Assembly (NCBI GenBank): GCA_017504655.1
Contig: JAFVQT010000045.1
Coordinates: 1 to 61,692, forward strand
Origin: Clostridia bacterium
GTDB taxonomy: Bacteria > Bacillota > Clostridia > Christensenellales > Borkfalkiaceae
Reading direction: 5' to 3'
DNA length: 61,692 bases
Shown: positions 46,947-56,214 of the stretch, piece by piece
Layout: each line of letters opens with the position of its first letter
Position numbering within the stretch: the stretch's first letter is position 1
The notes under the pieces: generated by a model
Told to the model about the DNA's origin: nothing
Seen by the model: only the letters and a program-made list of their open reading frames with translations
The model's database searches: none
Made by a program: the position numbers and the translations under genes

Positions 46947-47033
46947 TTTGTTTATCCTCCTGTATGGAAATATTCACTTAAAACGAAGTTAAAGCGTCGA
47001 GTATTCGCAATACCTCGCAATAAGCACGATATT

Positions 47034-47062
47034 ATATTAACATATATAATGCAAAAATGCAA
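47034..47062 (-). promoter_or_regulatory. Sigma-A promoter for rpsO-pnp
   Basis: On the minus strand, -35 TTGCAT (47057-47062), a 17-nt spacer and -10 TAATAT (47034-47039). The leader downstream holds two TATTGCGA copies (near 47008-47022). Confidence 0.6.
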
Positions 47063-47067
47063 ACGTT

Positions 47068-48435
47068 TTACAAAGAGTTATCTAAAAAGAATTTATTTTT
47101 TTCTTCTATTATTTTGTCTATCTTGTCTATATACGTCTTTATGTCCTTAGGCGCACCGTAACGCTCTATTCTGTTTTCGCTTACAATCAGCTTTTTTGTA
47201 ACTGCGTTTGCACCGCAGGCAAGGTTGTCGCTGATCTCCTCCATAACGTCTACGTTATAGTAGCACGCCTTACCCTTTTTTGTATAACCCGTATTTTCCA
47301 AATTGCCTGCCATATACTTTTGACGGTACATATAATAAGGGTTAAAACCGCTATTAATCAACCTATAGACCGAGTAATCTATCATTTTTGCTATCTCCCC
47401 CTCAGCGAGTCTATCTGTTGTTTCCTTGAGCTTACTGCCCCTTTTAAGGGATAATGTGTGTACTGTGATATTGTCAGGGCTAAGCTCTATAGCCTTGTCA
47501 ACGCTAAACTTAAAATCCTCAAAGCTCTCGCCCGTGAGTCCTGCAATCAGGTCCATATTGACAATAAATCCAAACTCTTTTGCAAGCTCGTATTTTTTAT
47601 AAATATCCTCAGCCGTGTGGCGTCTTCCAATAACCTTTAAGGTTTTATCGTTGAAGGTTTGAGGATTTATGCAAATTCTCGTTACCCCGTATTTTTTCAA
47701 AAGCTCAAGGGTTTCCCTTTCGATTACGTCGGGTCTTCCCGCCTCTACGGTATATTCGCAGTCCACCCTTCCTATAGCCTTTAGCACCCTCTCAAGCATA
47801 GGGAGAGGCAATGAAACGGGCGTGCCACCGCCAACGTAAACAGACCTTAAATTCTTAATCAACGGCTTGGCACTTTCTATCTCCTTTACCAAAGCGTCGA
47901 TATATCCGTCAAGATGTTTTTCCTTGCCTATCTCGTTTGATAAAAACGAGCAGTACATGCATCTTGACGGGCAAAAGGGAATGCTCACAAAAAAGTCGCA
48001 ATTATTTTCCTTGAGCTCATATATGCCCTTTTGCTCCTCAATTATTCTGCCTACTATATCAAGCTTGCTTTCATCAACCATCATTTCATCAGCCATTTTT
48101 TCACGCCAATTCTCGCCTATTGAGTAGGCATACTTAACAGGTCTTATACCTGTTAGCGCTCCCCACACAAGCCTTTGACCAAGATAATCAGACAGCGATT
48201 TATATAACGAAAGCTTGGCATATCTTTTTACATAACGCTTTTTTTCCAAGTCGTCGGTTTCGCCAATATCCTTTGAGTATTCGTACCTTTTATCGGCGAT
48301 GCAAACGCTGTCAAACATAACAGTGCCGTCCTCGCAATGGCTGTGGGTAACATCTAACTCTTCGGTATTTTGGAAAAATTTGGAGGCCTCGATAAAATCA
48401 GCCTCCATCCATTGTAAATTAGTAGTTATCTTCAT
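47068..48435 (-). CDS. hemZ: Coproporphyrinogen dehydrogenase HemZ
   Basis: 455-residue HemN-related radical SAM protein of anaerobic coproporphyrinogen metabolism. CPSRCMYCSF near residues 155-164 is the [4Fe-4S] motif, followed by YVGGGTPVSL. The N-terminal 140 residues, typical of HemZ, precede it. HemZ in Clostridia is often not shown to have full oxidase activity. The coding sequence overlaps the MBL hydrolase by 17 bp. A copy of the 19-bp motif lies inside it at 47356-47374. Confidence 0.9.
   Translation of the reverse strand: MKITTNLQWMEADFIEASKFFQNTEELDVTHSHCEDGTVMFDSVCIADKRYEYSKDIGETDDLEKKRYVKRYAKLSLYKSLSDYLGQRLVWGALTGIRPVKYAYSIGENWREKMADEMMVDESKLDIVGRIIEEQKGIYELKENNCDFFVSIPFCPSRCMYCSFLSNEIGKEKHLDGYIDALVKEIESAKPLIKNLRSVYVGGGTPVSLPLPMLERVLKAIGRVDCEYTVEAGRPDVIERETLELLKKYGVTRICINPQTFNDKTLKVIGRRHTAEDIYKKYELAKEFGFIVNMDLIAGLTGESFEDFKFSVDKAIELSPDNITVHTLSLKRGSKLKETTDRLAEGEIAKMIDYSVYRLINSGFNPYYMYRQKYMAGNLENTGYTKKGKACYYNVDVMEEISDNLACGANAVTKKLIVSENRIERYGAPKDIKTYIDKIDKIIEEKNKFFLDNSL
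47356..47374 (+). repeat. Copy of the AATCRACYTATAGRCYGAC motif inside hemZ
   Basis: Reads AATCAACCTATAGACCGAG on the plus strand, encoding SVYRLIN on the minus strand. Confidence 0.45.
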
Positions 48436-49042
48436 TTATAGGATTATACTTCCTTTCGTGATTTATAGTAGTTTTTCCGCCGTGACCGGGTAAAACCTCA
48501 ATTTCACCGCTCAAGGTGAAAATCTTGTTTAAAAGAGAATTCTTAAGCTCTGTAAAATCGCCCGTGGGCAAATCACACCTTCCGTAAGACAAGGCAAAAA
48601 GCGTATCTCCGCTAAAGAGCTTGTCCTCTATCAAAATGCAGACAGAGCCTGCCGTATGACCGGGTGTTTTTATAACCTCAAGCATTATACCGCCTATTTC
48701 GTTTTTACCCTCACGCAAAAAGCAATCAGCCGTAAAGCTCAATCTGCCAAACCCAAAATACTCTGACATGTTTGTCATTGAGCATAGCATTTTGCCGTCC
48801 TCTTGCGATACGTAAACGGGTATGTTTTTCTCTTTACAGCTTACAGCACCTGCGCAGTGGTCAAAGTGACCGTGAGTTAAAACAACCCCCAAAACGCGCA
48901 AGCCTAAGTCACCTGCTTGCTTTAAAATTTTATAAAAGTCCCCGCCGAGGTCGATTATTAAACAATTTTTAGTTTGTGTGTCATAAACCGTATAACAGTT
49001 TGCTCCAAGTGGCGGAACTTGATTTACCAAATATTTTATCAT
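48419..49042 (-). CDS. MBL-fold hydrolase (glyoxalase II-like)
   Basis: 207-residue metallo-beta-lactamase fold protein. The metal motif is LTHGHFDHCAGA near residues 57-68 (HxHxDH), with further ligands in TPGHTAGSV near 128 and a terminal PGHGGKTT near 190. The Firmicute members of this small group are generally annotated as thioesterase-like hydrolases; the substrate is not known. It starts 4 bp inside the rel stop (ATGA) in the rel-MBL-hemZ operon. Confidence 0.92.
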   Translation of the reverse strand: MIKYLVNQVPPLGANCYTVYDTQTKNCLIIDLGGDFYKILKQAGDLGLRVLGVVLTHGHFDHCAGAVSCKEKNIPVYVSQEDGKMLCSMTNMSEYFGFGRLSFTADCFLREGKNEIGGIMLEVIKTPGHTAGSVCILIEDKLFSGDTLFALSYGRCDLPTGDFTELKNSLLNKIFTLSGEIEVLPGHGGKTTINHERKYNPINEDNY

Positions 49043-51177
49043 GCTTGCGGTCTGTAAATATCAATGATACCCTTGTTCTGGCTCACCTTTGCAAAGAGAG
49101 CCTCTATATCGTCTTTTTTGTTAATCCGTATGGTAAAATCTACGATTGACTGTCTGTTTTTAGAGTCAATTCTACCGTTTACCGATGCTATAAATAGCCC
49201 AAGCGAGGTGCAGGCGTTTGATACGTAAACGAGTATTGGCGTGCTTTCGCCACCGATAACTCTGACGGATATATTATAGCTACCTACAACGTCAGTCCAC
49301 TCTGCATCCAAAAATCTTGCAGGGTCTTCGTTTTTCATATTAGGACAGTCGCGCCTATGGACGGTTACGCCTCTGCCCCTTGAGATATAACCGATTATAT
49401 CATCGCCCGGAACAGGCGCACAGCAGCCTGCAAATCTGACAAGAAAATTGTCACATCCCTTTATCTTTACACCACCGACGTGGTTAGTTGCCTTTTTGTA
49501 TTTGTTCTCAACGATTTTAAGTGGCGTTGGATTTTCTTTTTTATGGTAATCAATAAGCTTTAAAAGAACTTGATTTACCGAAACAGCGCCACAGCCAACC
49601 GCCGCAAACATTTCTTCCTCTGTTGAAAAAGAAAGCTTTTGGCTTATAATCTCAAAGCTGACAGGATTTAAAAGCTCGCCAAAAACGTAGCCCTTGCTTT
49701 TTGCCTCAAGCTCAAGCATGGTTTTACCCTTCTTTTCATTCTCGGAAGAGTCGGCCTTTTTGAAAAACGCCTTTATCTTTGCTCTTGCGCCGGGAGATTT
49801 TGCAATTCTTAACCAGTCCCATGAAGGGCCTCTTGAAGCCTTGGACGTGATAATTTCAACTATATCGCCAACGTTTAACGTGGTGTTGATTGGCACCATT
49901 TTGCCATTAACCTTTGCTCCGACACACCTGTGACCTACCTCGGTATGAATTCTGTAGGCAAAGTCGATGGGTGTAGCGTCCTTAACCAAGCTTAAAACCT
50001 CGCCCCTTGGCGTGAATACCAAAACCTCGGTGCTGTAAACGTCACCCTTTAAGCTTTCCAAAAACTCAGTTGAGTTGCTAAGTCCGCCCTGCCATTCCAT
50101 AACCTCTCTTATCCAAGAAAGCTTTTGGTCAAAGTTGTCTGAATTATCTTTATTTTCTTTATATTTCCAATGCGCCGCTATACCGAATTCAGCAGTGTGA
50201 TTCATCTCCCACGTTCTGATTTGAATTTCAAAAATCTTACCTACGCTTGTTACTACAGTAGTATGCAAGCTTTGATAAAGGTTTTCCTTTGGCATTGCAA
50301 TGTAGTCTTTAATTCTTCCGGGAATCGGCTTCCACTTTTTATGAATTTTACCTAAAAGCTCATAGCATTCGTCAACAGTTTTTACAATAACTCTAACTGC
50401 TGTTAAGTCGTAAATTTGATCGAGCGACTTGCCCTGCTTTTTCATCTTTTTATATATACTGTAAAAATGCTTGGGTCTACCGAAAACCTCACCCTCGATT
50501 GAAGATTCCTCAAGAATATTTTTAAGCTCATTTACTACGAAATTAACAAATTCTTGCCTTTCGTGAATCTCGTCGTTGATATTTACAGATAAAAACTCGT
50601 AGCCCTCGGGGTCAATGTATTTAAGACATAAATCCTCAAGCTCGCATTTAATTTGCGATATACCCAGTCTACCGGCAAGCGGAGCGTATATATCTAACGT
50701 TTCATGCGCCATTCTGAGCTGTCTTTCGTGCGAGAGGAAATTGAGAGAGCTCATATTATGAAGCCTGTCCGCAAGCTTTATAATAATTACTCTTATATCC
50801 TTTGCCATTGAAACGAAAATCTTTTTAAAGTTTTCGGCTTGTTCCTCTTCTTTAGAACGGAATTCGATTTTATCAAGCTTTGTAACACCTTGTACAAGCT
50901 GCAGCACCTCGTCACCGAAAAGCTCCTTTATATCGCCATCTGAAACGGACGTATCCTCAATTACGTCATGCAAAAACGAGGCTGCAACCGTATCGCAGTC
51001 CATACCAAGCCCCATAAGTATTTTTGCAACCGCAACGGGGTGTGTAAAATATTCTTCGCCGGAAGCTCGCTTTTGTCCGCTGTGCGCTTCCTTTGCATAA
51101 TAAAAGGCACGCTCTAAAACCTCGCGCTCGGCATCAATATAATTTTCTTGTATGCTTTTTAAAATCTCTTCGTACAT
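49039..51177 (-). CDS. rel: Bifunctional (p)ppGpp synthase/hydrolase
   Basis: About 712 residues. Start: a TTG at 51183 would add two residues, but the ATG at 51177 is preferred. The hydrolase HD domain has YFTHPVAVAKIL and FLHDVIEDT, both intact. The synthetase domain has RIKDYIAMPK, the RxKD loop of bifunctional Rel enzymes, plus NLYQSLHTTVV. Then follow TGS (TPRGEVLSLVKDATPIDFAYRIHT), a helical stretch with conserved Cys (RFAGCCAPVPGD), and an ACT domain at the end. It governs the stringent response. It overlaps recJ by several bases, and no apt gene sits between. Confidence 0.96.
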   Translation of the reverse strand: MYEEILKSIQENYIDAEREVLERAFYYAKEAHSGQKRASGEEYFTHPVAVAKILMGLGMDCDTVAASFLHDVIEDTSVSDGDIKELFGDEVLQLVQGVTKLDKIEFRSKEEEQAENFKKIFVSMAKDIRVIIIKLADRLHNMSSLNFLSHERQLRMAHETLDIYAPLAGRLGISQIKCELEDLCLKYIDPEGYEFLSVNINDEIHERQEFVNFVVNELKNILEESSIEGEVFGRPKHFYSIYKKMKKQGKSLDQIYDLTAVRVIVKTVDECYELLGKIHKKWKPIPGRIKDYIAMPKENLYQSLHTTVVTSVGKIFEIQIRTWEMNHTAEFGIAAHWKYKENKDNSDNFDQKLSWIREVMEWQGGLSNSTEFLESLKGDVYSTEVLVFTPRGEVLSLVKDATPIDFAYRIHTEVGHRCVGAKVNGKMVPINTTLNVGDIVEIITSKASRGPSWDWLRIAKSPGARAKIKAFFKKADSSENEKKGKTMLELEAKSKGYVFGELLNPVSFEIISQKLSFSTEEEMFAAVGCGAVSVNQVLLKLIDYHKKENPTPLKIVENKYKKATNHVGGVKIKGCDNFLVRFAGCCAPVPGDDIIGYISRGRGVTVHRRDCPNMKNEDPARFLDAEWTDVVGSYNISVRVIGGESTPILVYVSNACTSLGLFIASVNGRIDSKNRQSIVDFTIRINKKDDIEALFAKVSQNKGIIDIYRPQA

Positions 51178-51179
51178 AA

Positions 51180-53453
51180 TCAACCTAAAACACGTTTAAT
51201 CGACCTATAGACCGACGAATCAGCCAAATCTCGCTTAATTCCAAGCACCGCCTTATATCTTCCTCCCTGAGGAATTATAAGCCCTAATTCAATAAATACC
51301 CTTAACGCAAAGACAACCTGTCTTACGTTTACACCCGTATCCTCAGAAATCTCTGATGCGCTCAAATATCCTTGAGGGCGGTTTCTTACTGCCAGATAAA
51401 TCTTTCCAAGCTCTGCTCTGTCAGCACTTAAGCCAACCTTGCTGAACCCATCGATTTCCTCGTTCACGTAGACGGTTGCATGCGTTTTCACAACTGACAA
51501 GGGCTTATCAAGATATACTACAGTTTCGTAGCCTTGAGGTATGAAGCCGTCTGTTCCTAAGGTTACCAAATTAATATTTCCCTTTTTGCTTGCAACCAAT
51601 ACACTTTTATTAAAGCTTTGAGTAAGCTTAAATTTATCAAAGGTTTGGAAATCACTTACAATAAATAACGTTCCGTAAATATCTTTTTTCGCTTTTTCCA
51701 AAAGGCATTCTGCTTGAGCTGAATTTATCGGCTGATAGCTTCCGTTATCGTTAATCGCATCAAGCTGTGCGCTTAAAACAGCAGATTCAACGCTTTTGTT
51801 GTCTGTGCACACGGTCACAATTTCCTTTACGTAGCCCTTTAACGATTCTCTTCCGTTAAAAATAGAAATGTTAGGCTCAAAAACTATAAGCTTTGTCATT
51901 TCAGAATTCAAAACACTTAAGCTTTCAACACCGTTAAACATTAATAGCTCTAAGTAATCGGTTTTAAACGCCACGTGTGGAGAACCGATTTTAAGCGGAC
52001 TTGCATATGCTCTATCACACTTTAAAGCAAAAACAGGCTTTTTGTTACCAACGCCAAACGGCTCTAAAAGTGAAATTTCTTTTGCAAATTCAACTGTAAA
52101 CCTTTCGTCAATAAGCTCCTCGACCTCAGTTTCCTGAATAAAATCACTGACGTCGCAATTGTTTACCAAATATTCATTTAGGGCATTTTCGAATAGCTCA
52201 AACCTATCTGCAGTAAGCGTCACACCCGCTGCTTGAGCGTGTCCGCCATAATCGTCAACAAGACTCTTTACACTGCTGAGAGCCTTAAATATGTTTACGC
52301 CCGCAACAGATCTCGCACTGCCGTGAAGGACGCCGTCTTTCTCCGCAAACAGAATAACAGGCTTTGAATATTCTTCAACGAGCTTTGCAGCAACAATACC
52401 GATAAGTCCGGCCTTCCATTCACTGCTATATAGGGCTATAACTCGATTATTGGGACTTTTTGAGGAAAGCATTGCCTTTGCGGTTTTATACAAGCCCTCG
52501 CACTCCGATTGCCTTTTTACGTTGAAATCGTTAAGTACCTTTGCAAGAGCCTCAATCTCCTGGATATCGTCACTAATAAAGGCTCTGAGAGCTAAATTTG
52601 CATTGTCCATCCTGCCGGCTGCATTTATTCTTGGAGCTATTGTATAGGCAAGTGACGTAGAGGTGACCTCTTTAAGCCCCGAAATAGCTGATAATGCTTT
52701 TATAATTTTACAGCACTTGCCGTTTTTTATCCTTTCTAAGCCTTCATTTACAAGTATTCTGTTTTCCGAAACAAGAGGCATACTGTCTGCAACGGTTGCT
52801 ACGGCAACCAAATCTAAAAAGTCGTTTGCCTTATCGCCTATAAGTGCCTTAGAAAGCTTGTAGGCAACCCCTGCACCGCATAACCCATCAAACGGATATC
52901 CGTTTAACTTGCAGTTAATAACCGTGCAGTCGGGGATTTGGTCGGGTATTTCATGGTGGTCGGTAACTATTACGTCTACACCTAAGTCCTTCAATTGTTC
53001 AACCTCTTTAACTGCTGAAATACCACAGTCAACGGTAATTAACAGATCCGGGAAATACTCTTCTAAAAAAGGCGATAAAACGCCGTCTGAAAGTCCGTAG
53101 CCGTCTTCTCGCTCGGGGATAACCGTGATTGCATCAATACCGAAAATTTTAAGACTTCTGTAAAGTATGCTTACCGCGCTTATTCCGTCAGCATCATAGT
53201 CGCCGTAAATTACGACGGTTTCATTATTTTGCTTTGCAAGTGAAATTCTCTCTACAGCATCATGCATTCCGCCAAGAGCAAAAGGGTCGTATATGTCGTT
53301 TAACGAAGGATTTAAAAAGCTTTGTGCCTTTTCCGTCGAATCGTAACCACGGCAAAACAGCATTTCGGCAAGTCTATGCGAAACGTTTAGAGTGTGGGCT
53401 ATATCCGATATTAAATTTTTGTCGGCTATATGCCTTTCTCTGATGCGAATCAT
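51180..53453 (-). CDS. recJ: Single-stranded-DNA-specific exonuclease RecJ
   Basis: 757 residues, longer than the roughly 560-residue core. The DHH phosphoesterase motifs are DYDADGISAVSIL near residue 79, VDCGIS, and TDHHEIPD near 164; the DHHA1 part has YGGHAQAAG near 400. The C-terminal 180 residues carry an additional domain ending in a winged-helix-like SASEISEDTGVNVRQVVFALRVFIELGL, as in several Clostridia. It is a 5'-3' exonuclease for recombination and mismatch repair. Its 3' end contains a copy of the 19-bp motif. Confidence 0.95.
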   Translation of the reverse strand: MIRIRERHIADKNLISDIAHTLNVSHRLAEMLFCRGYDSTEKAQSFLNPSLNDIYDPFALGGMHDAVERISLAKQNNETVVIYGDYDADGISAVSILYRSLKIFGIDAITVIPEREDGYGLSDGVLSPFLEEYFPDLLITVDCGISAVKEVEQLKDLGVDVIVTDHHEIPDQIPDCTVINCKLNGYPFDGLCGAGVAYKLSKALIGDKANDFLDLVAVATVADSMPLVSENRILVNEGLERIKNGKCCKIIKALSAISGLKEVTSTSLAYTIAPRINAAGRMDNANLALRAFISDDIQEIEALAKVLNDFNVKRQSECEGLYKTAKAMLSSKSPNNRVIALYSSEWKAGLIGIVAAKLVEEYSKPVILFAEKDGVLHGSARSVAGVNIFKALSSVKSLVDDYGGHAQAAGVTLTADRFELFENALNEYLVNNCDVSDFIQETEVEELIDERFTVEFAKEISLLEPFGVGNKKPVFALKCDRAYASPLKIGSPHVAFKTDYLELLMFNGVESLSVLNSEMTKLIVFEPNISIFNGRESLKGYVKEIVTVCTDNKSVESAVLSAQLDAINDNGSYQPINSAQAECLLEKAKKDIYGTLFIVSDFQTFDKFKLTQSFNKSVLVASKKGNINLVTLGTDGFIPQGYETVVYLDKPLSVVKTHATVYVNEEIDGFSKVGLSADRAELGKIYLAVRNRPQGYLSASEISEDTGVNVRQVVFALRVFIELGLIIPQGGRYKAVLGIKRDLADSSVYRSIKRVLG
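51198..51216 (+). repeat. Best copy of the AATCRACYTATAGRCYGAC motif, in the recJ 3' end
   Basis: Reads AATCGACCTATAGACCGAC. On the coding strand it encodes SVYRSI, the last residues of RecJ before KRVLG. Confidence 0.5.
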
Positions 53454-53705
53454 ATAAATTTACCGATTGTTAATTTATTTTTGCCTTATCTTTTGGGATT
53501 ATGCACAACGTGATGTTTGAGCATGACGGCAACGTGACGTTGGGAGCATGATGCTCCACCCGTGTTGCACTTGAACTTATATTTGGAGAAACAAGCTATC
53601 CAAGGCTCGCAAGAAATTTACGGGTGTGATAGACCTCGTTGGTCATCTCTGTCGGAAATTATCTTGAGTAACGTAGGATAGCGAAGTATATACGCCTTTA
53701 AAAAT
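53454..53705. ncRNA. Structured spacer between secF and recJ; candidate non-coding RNA or recJ leader
   Basis: No coding frame. AGCTATCC (53594-53601) and GGATAGC (53676-53682) close an extended irregular hairpin. Inside it, CTC/GAG, AAGA/TCTT and ATTT/AAAT helices surround an internal bubble, and GACC-tcgtt-GGTC (53632-53644) caps it. Two imperfect tandem units of about 24 bases, each beginning CAACGTGA, lie at 53506-53553, with GGAGCAtgaTGCTCC (53543-53557). The overall shape, a long closing helix with a bubble, recalls 6S RNA, but no conserved primary motif could be matched. Strand cannot be fixed. Confidence 0.35.
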
Positions 53706-53734
53706 GGGCGGAAAGCCATACAGCCCTTCCGCCC
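53706..53734 (-). terminator. Intrinsic terminator after secF
   Basis: Stem GGGCGGAA (53706-53713) / TTCCGCCC (53727-53734). On the minus strand it is followed by ATTTTTAAA. Confidence 0.9.
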
Positions 53735-53756
53735 ACCTATTGATATTTTAAAATGA

Positions 53757-54758
53757 TTAAGCCTTTGCTTGCTCTTTAATCTTTTTGATTTTTTTAGTTG
53801 GCTTTTTGTTTTCTTGCTTGAAAAGCTTTCTTAAGTTTACCCACGTTGATGCAGATAATAAAACTGAAGAATATAAGCCCGCAACTAAACCGAAGATGAT
53901 TGGGAATGCAAAATCTCTGATTGATGCGTTACCGAAGATTGCAAGACAAACTATCATTACAAGAGTTGTCAAGGTTGTAAGAATAGATCTTGACATAGTA
54001 CCCTTTACAGCATCCTCTGCAATTTCAGCATCGGTTTTGTCAATATAAGAGGGAAGAGCAATAAGCTCTCTTACTCTATCAAATACAACTATCGTAGCGT
54101 TGATTGAGTAACCGATAATGGTAATAACAGCCGCTATGAAGGTAGTATTTACAGGAATCTGGAATAAGGTTGTAAGCGCAAACATTATCAAAACGTCGTG
54201 TACAAGAGCTATAATTGCAGCAACACCTGCTAAGAGGTTGAATCTTATAGCGATATACACCAAGATAACAACTACTGCAACTGCAACTGCTATAACCGCG
54301 CTTCTGACGATACGGTTTTTAACGTCGTTACTGATAGTGTGCGAAGAAACCTCTATTTCATCAAATCTCTCGTCGCCAAGCTCAGTAGCCTTTTCTCCGA
54401 AAGCTTTTGTAAGGTCTCCTTCAATCTGACTACCCTCAGAGCCCTTAACCTCAACCTTTAAACGGTAGGTTAAGGTTCTTTCGCCACCTGCAACCGAATG
54501 CTGTGGCTCGCCGTCTACCTTATAGCTTGTGGTAGCGAAATATTTGTCTACTACATCGTTAACCTTAGACTCGTCAAGGCTTGCATCGTAAGTAACCTCT
54601 ACGCTCATACCGCCACTGAATTCAACACCGTAGTTCATATGACGAATGAATAACATATCGACAAGACCTGCTAAAATGATTACAGCACTTACGATAACGA
54701 AAATCCAAAACTTTTTAACGATACCTAAATTTTTGTTCTTAAAATCAAGGTTTAACAT
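53757..54758 (-). CDS. secF: Protein translocase subunit SecF
   Basis: 333-residue inner subunit of the SecDF complex, which uses the proton motive force to pull exported proteins outward. MNYGVEFSGGMSVEV near residue 36 is the D-R-like signature, followed by a periplasmic domain of about 85 residues and five more membrane segments with TIIGYSINATIVVFDRVRE near 213-231. The C-terminus is basic (KKPTKKIKKIKEQ). The start shares its A with the secD stop, so the two are tightly coupled. Confidence 0.96.
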   Translation of the reverse strand: MLNLDFKNKNLGIVKKFWIFVIVSAVIILAGLVDMLFIRHMNYGVEFSGGMSVEVTYDASLDESKVNDVVDKYFATTSYKVDGEPQHSVAGGERTLTYRLKVEVKGSEGSQIEGDLTKAFGEKATELGDERFDEIEVSSHTISNDVKNRIVRSAVIAVAVAVVVILVYIAIRFNLLAGVAAIIALVHDVLIMFALTTLFQIPVNTTFIAAVITIIGYSINATIVVFDRVRELIALPSYIDKTDAEIAEDAVKGTMSRSILTTLTTLVMIVCLAIFGNASIRDFAFPIIFGLVAGLYSSVLLSASTWVNLRKLFKQENKKPTKKIKKIKEQAKA

Positions 54759-56008
54759 TATGCATCCCTCCTTTTAAGACCTAAGAATCTCTCTTCGTTT
54801 TTAGCAAGAGGTCTTATAACCTTAGTAAGCCATCTTGTAATAACAACAGCTGTAAACATAGAAACGATTACACCGAGGAAAAGAGTTATTGCAAAGCCCT
54901 TTATCGAACCGGAACACAAAATCCAAAGGACGATTGCTGCTAATATCGTAGTAATGTTAGAGTCTAAAACTGTAATAACTGCTCTCTTGTAACCCGCCTT
55001 GATAGCCGCGGTAACAGTCTTGCCGTTTTCATACTCTTCCTTGATACGGTCAAAGATAATAACGTTTGCGTCAACCGCCATACCCATTGAAAGAACGATA
55101 CCTGCAATACCCGGGAAGGTAAGCTGTACCCATGGGAAGATTGCGAGCACGCAAGTATATAAAATAACGTATATCATAAGAGCTATAGATGCTGCAATAC
55201 CGAATCCACCGTAGAAGGCAATTAAGATTGCCATTACGATTAAAAGAGCGATAGCAGTAGCAAGCATAGCCTTAGGAAGAACGTTTTTACCCATTGATGC
55301 GCTCATCTTTTGAGTTGCGCCGACCTCGAACTCTATCTCAAGAGCACCGCTCTTGATAACGGATGCTATGGTTTGAGCTTCTTCTATAGAACCGATACCT
55401 GTGATTTCAGCGTTAGGGCTGTCAATCTTTTGCTGTACGGTAGGTGCAGAAACAACGCTGTCGCCAAGATAAATGCTAAGGCGGTTATCCTCGTAGCCTG
55501 CAACCTTTTCGGTAGCGGCAGCAAACTGATCCTGTCCCTCTGCAGTAAACTCTAATACAACGATAGGATTGCCGTCGTTGTCGTAGCCTGCTTTTGCATC
55601 TTTGATAGCGTCACCGGTAATTAAAATAGTGTTGTCGTGAGCTCTAAATGTAAGCTCGCCTTGGTCACCGATAATATTTAATACCTCTTCCGCATTGTCA
55701 ACCTCGGGAATTTCAACCCTGAGGTTTTTATCTTCTTTGGTGATAGTAGCTTCGGTATAGCCCTTATCATCAAGTCTCTTTCTCAACGTGTCGATAGCGG
55801 CGTCTAACTCTGCCTCGCTTACGTCGCTCTTAGGCTCTAATACCGCATAATATCCGCCGTTAAGGTCAATACCCTTGCCGATTACACCGAAAATACCCTT
55901 GTAGTTACGAATGCCTACAGGTACGTCAGATGCAAAACAAGCAAAACCCATAAATGCGATAAGTATTGCCAAAACAACAAGTATTGCTATTGATTTGCGC
56001 TTACTCAT
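54758..56008 (-). CDS. secD: Protein translocase subunit SecD
   Basis: About 416 residues. The ATG at 56008 with AGGAGG upstream begins MSKRKSIAILVVLAIL; 8 more in-frame residues upstream are unlikely. GIDLNGGYYAVLEPK is the DLxGG signature near residue 48. The periplasmic P1 head is shorter than in E. coli, as expected for Clostridia. The membrane part has AGIVLSMGMAVDANVIIFDRIKEE near 310-333. It has its own strong promoter and works with SecF and YajC around SecYEG. Confidence 0.96.
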   Translation of the reverse strand: MSKRKSIAILVVLAILIAFMGFACFASDVPVGIRNYKGIFGVIGKGIDLNGGYYAVLEPKSDVSEAELDAAIDTLRKRLDDKGYTEATITKEDKNLRVEIPEVDNAEEVLNIIGDQGELTFRAHDNTILITGDAIKDAKAGYDNDGNPIVVLEFTAEGQDQFAAATEKVAGYEDNRLSIYLGDSVVSAPTVQQKIDSPNAEITGIGSIEEAQTIASVIKSGALEIEFEVGATQKMSASMGKNVLPKAMLATAIALLIVMAILIAFYGGFGIAASIALMIYVILYTCVLAIFPWVQLTFPGIAGIVLSMGMAVDANVIIFDRIKEEYENGKTVTAAIKAGYKRAVITVLDSNITTILAAIVLWILCSGSIKGFAITLFLGVIVSMFTAVVITRWLTKVIRPLAKNEERFLGLKRRDA

Positions 56009-56105
56009 TCTTGCCTCCTGCAAAATCTGCATTTTGTCTTGTTAATTAATCGCTACAGCGAAGGCTACACGCACGTGCCCACGCTTAAGCATAATACACT
56101 GTTAT

Positions 56106-56134
56106 ATTATATAATATAACAAAGCTTTAGTCAA
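56106..56134 (-). promoter_or_regulatory. Strong sigma-A promoter for secDF within a perfect palindrome
   Basis: On the minus strand, -35 TTGACT (56129-56134), a 17-nt spacer and -10 TATAAT (56106-56111). The -10 lies inside a perfect 22-bp AT palindrome (56100-56121, TGTTATATTAT and complement), which could be an operator. A divergent sense on the plus strand is not used by any gene. Confidence 0.75.
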
Positions 56135-56214
56135 TAAAAATGAGGTGATTTTTGCAAGATTGTTAAAAATTTTTTACGTTTTGATACGGTATGTTATCAA
56201 ATTCAAGTCTGTTT

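Noticed and set aside
53500-53690. SRP RNA, tmRNA or RNase P RNA in the recJ-secF gap
   Set aside because: None of their conserved sequence blocks is found on either strand; only a generic fold is seen.
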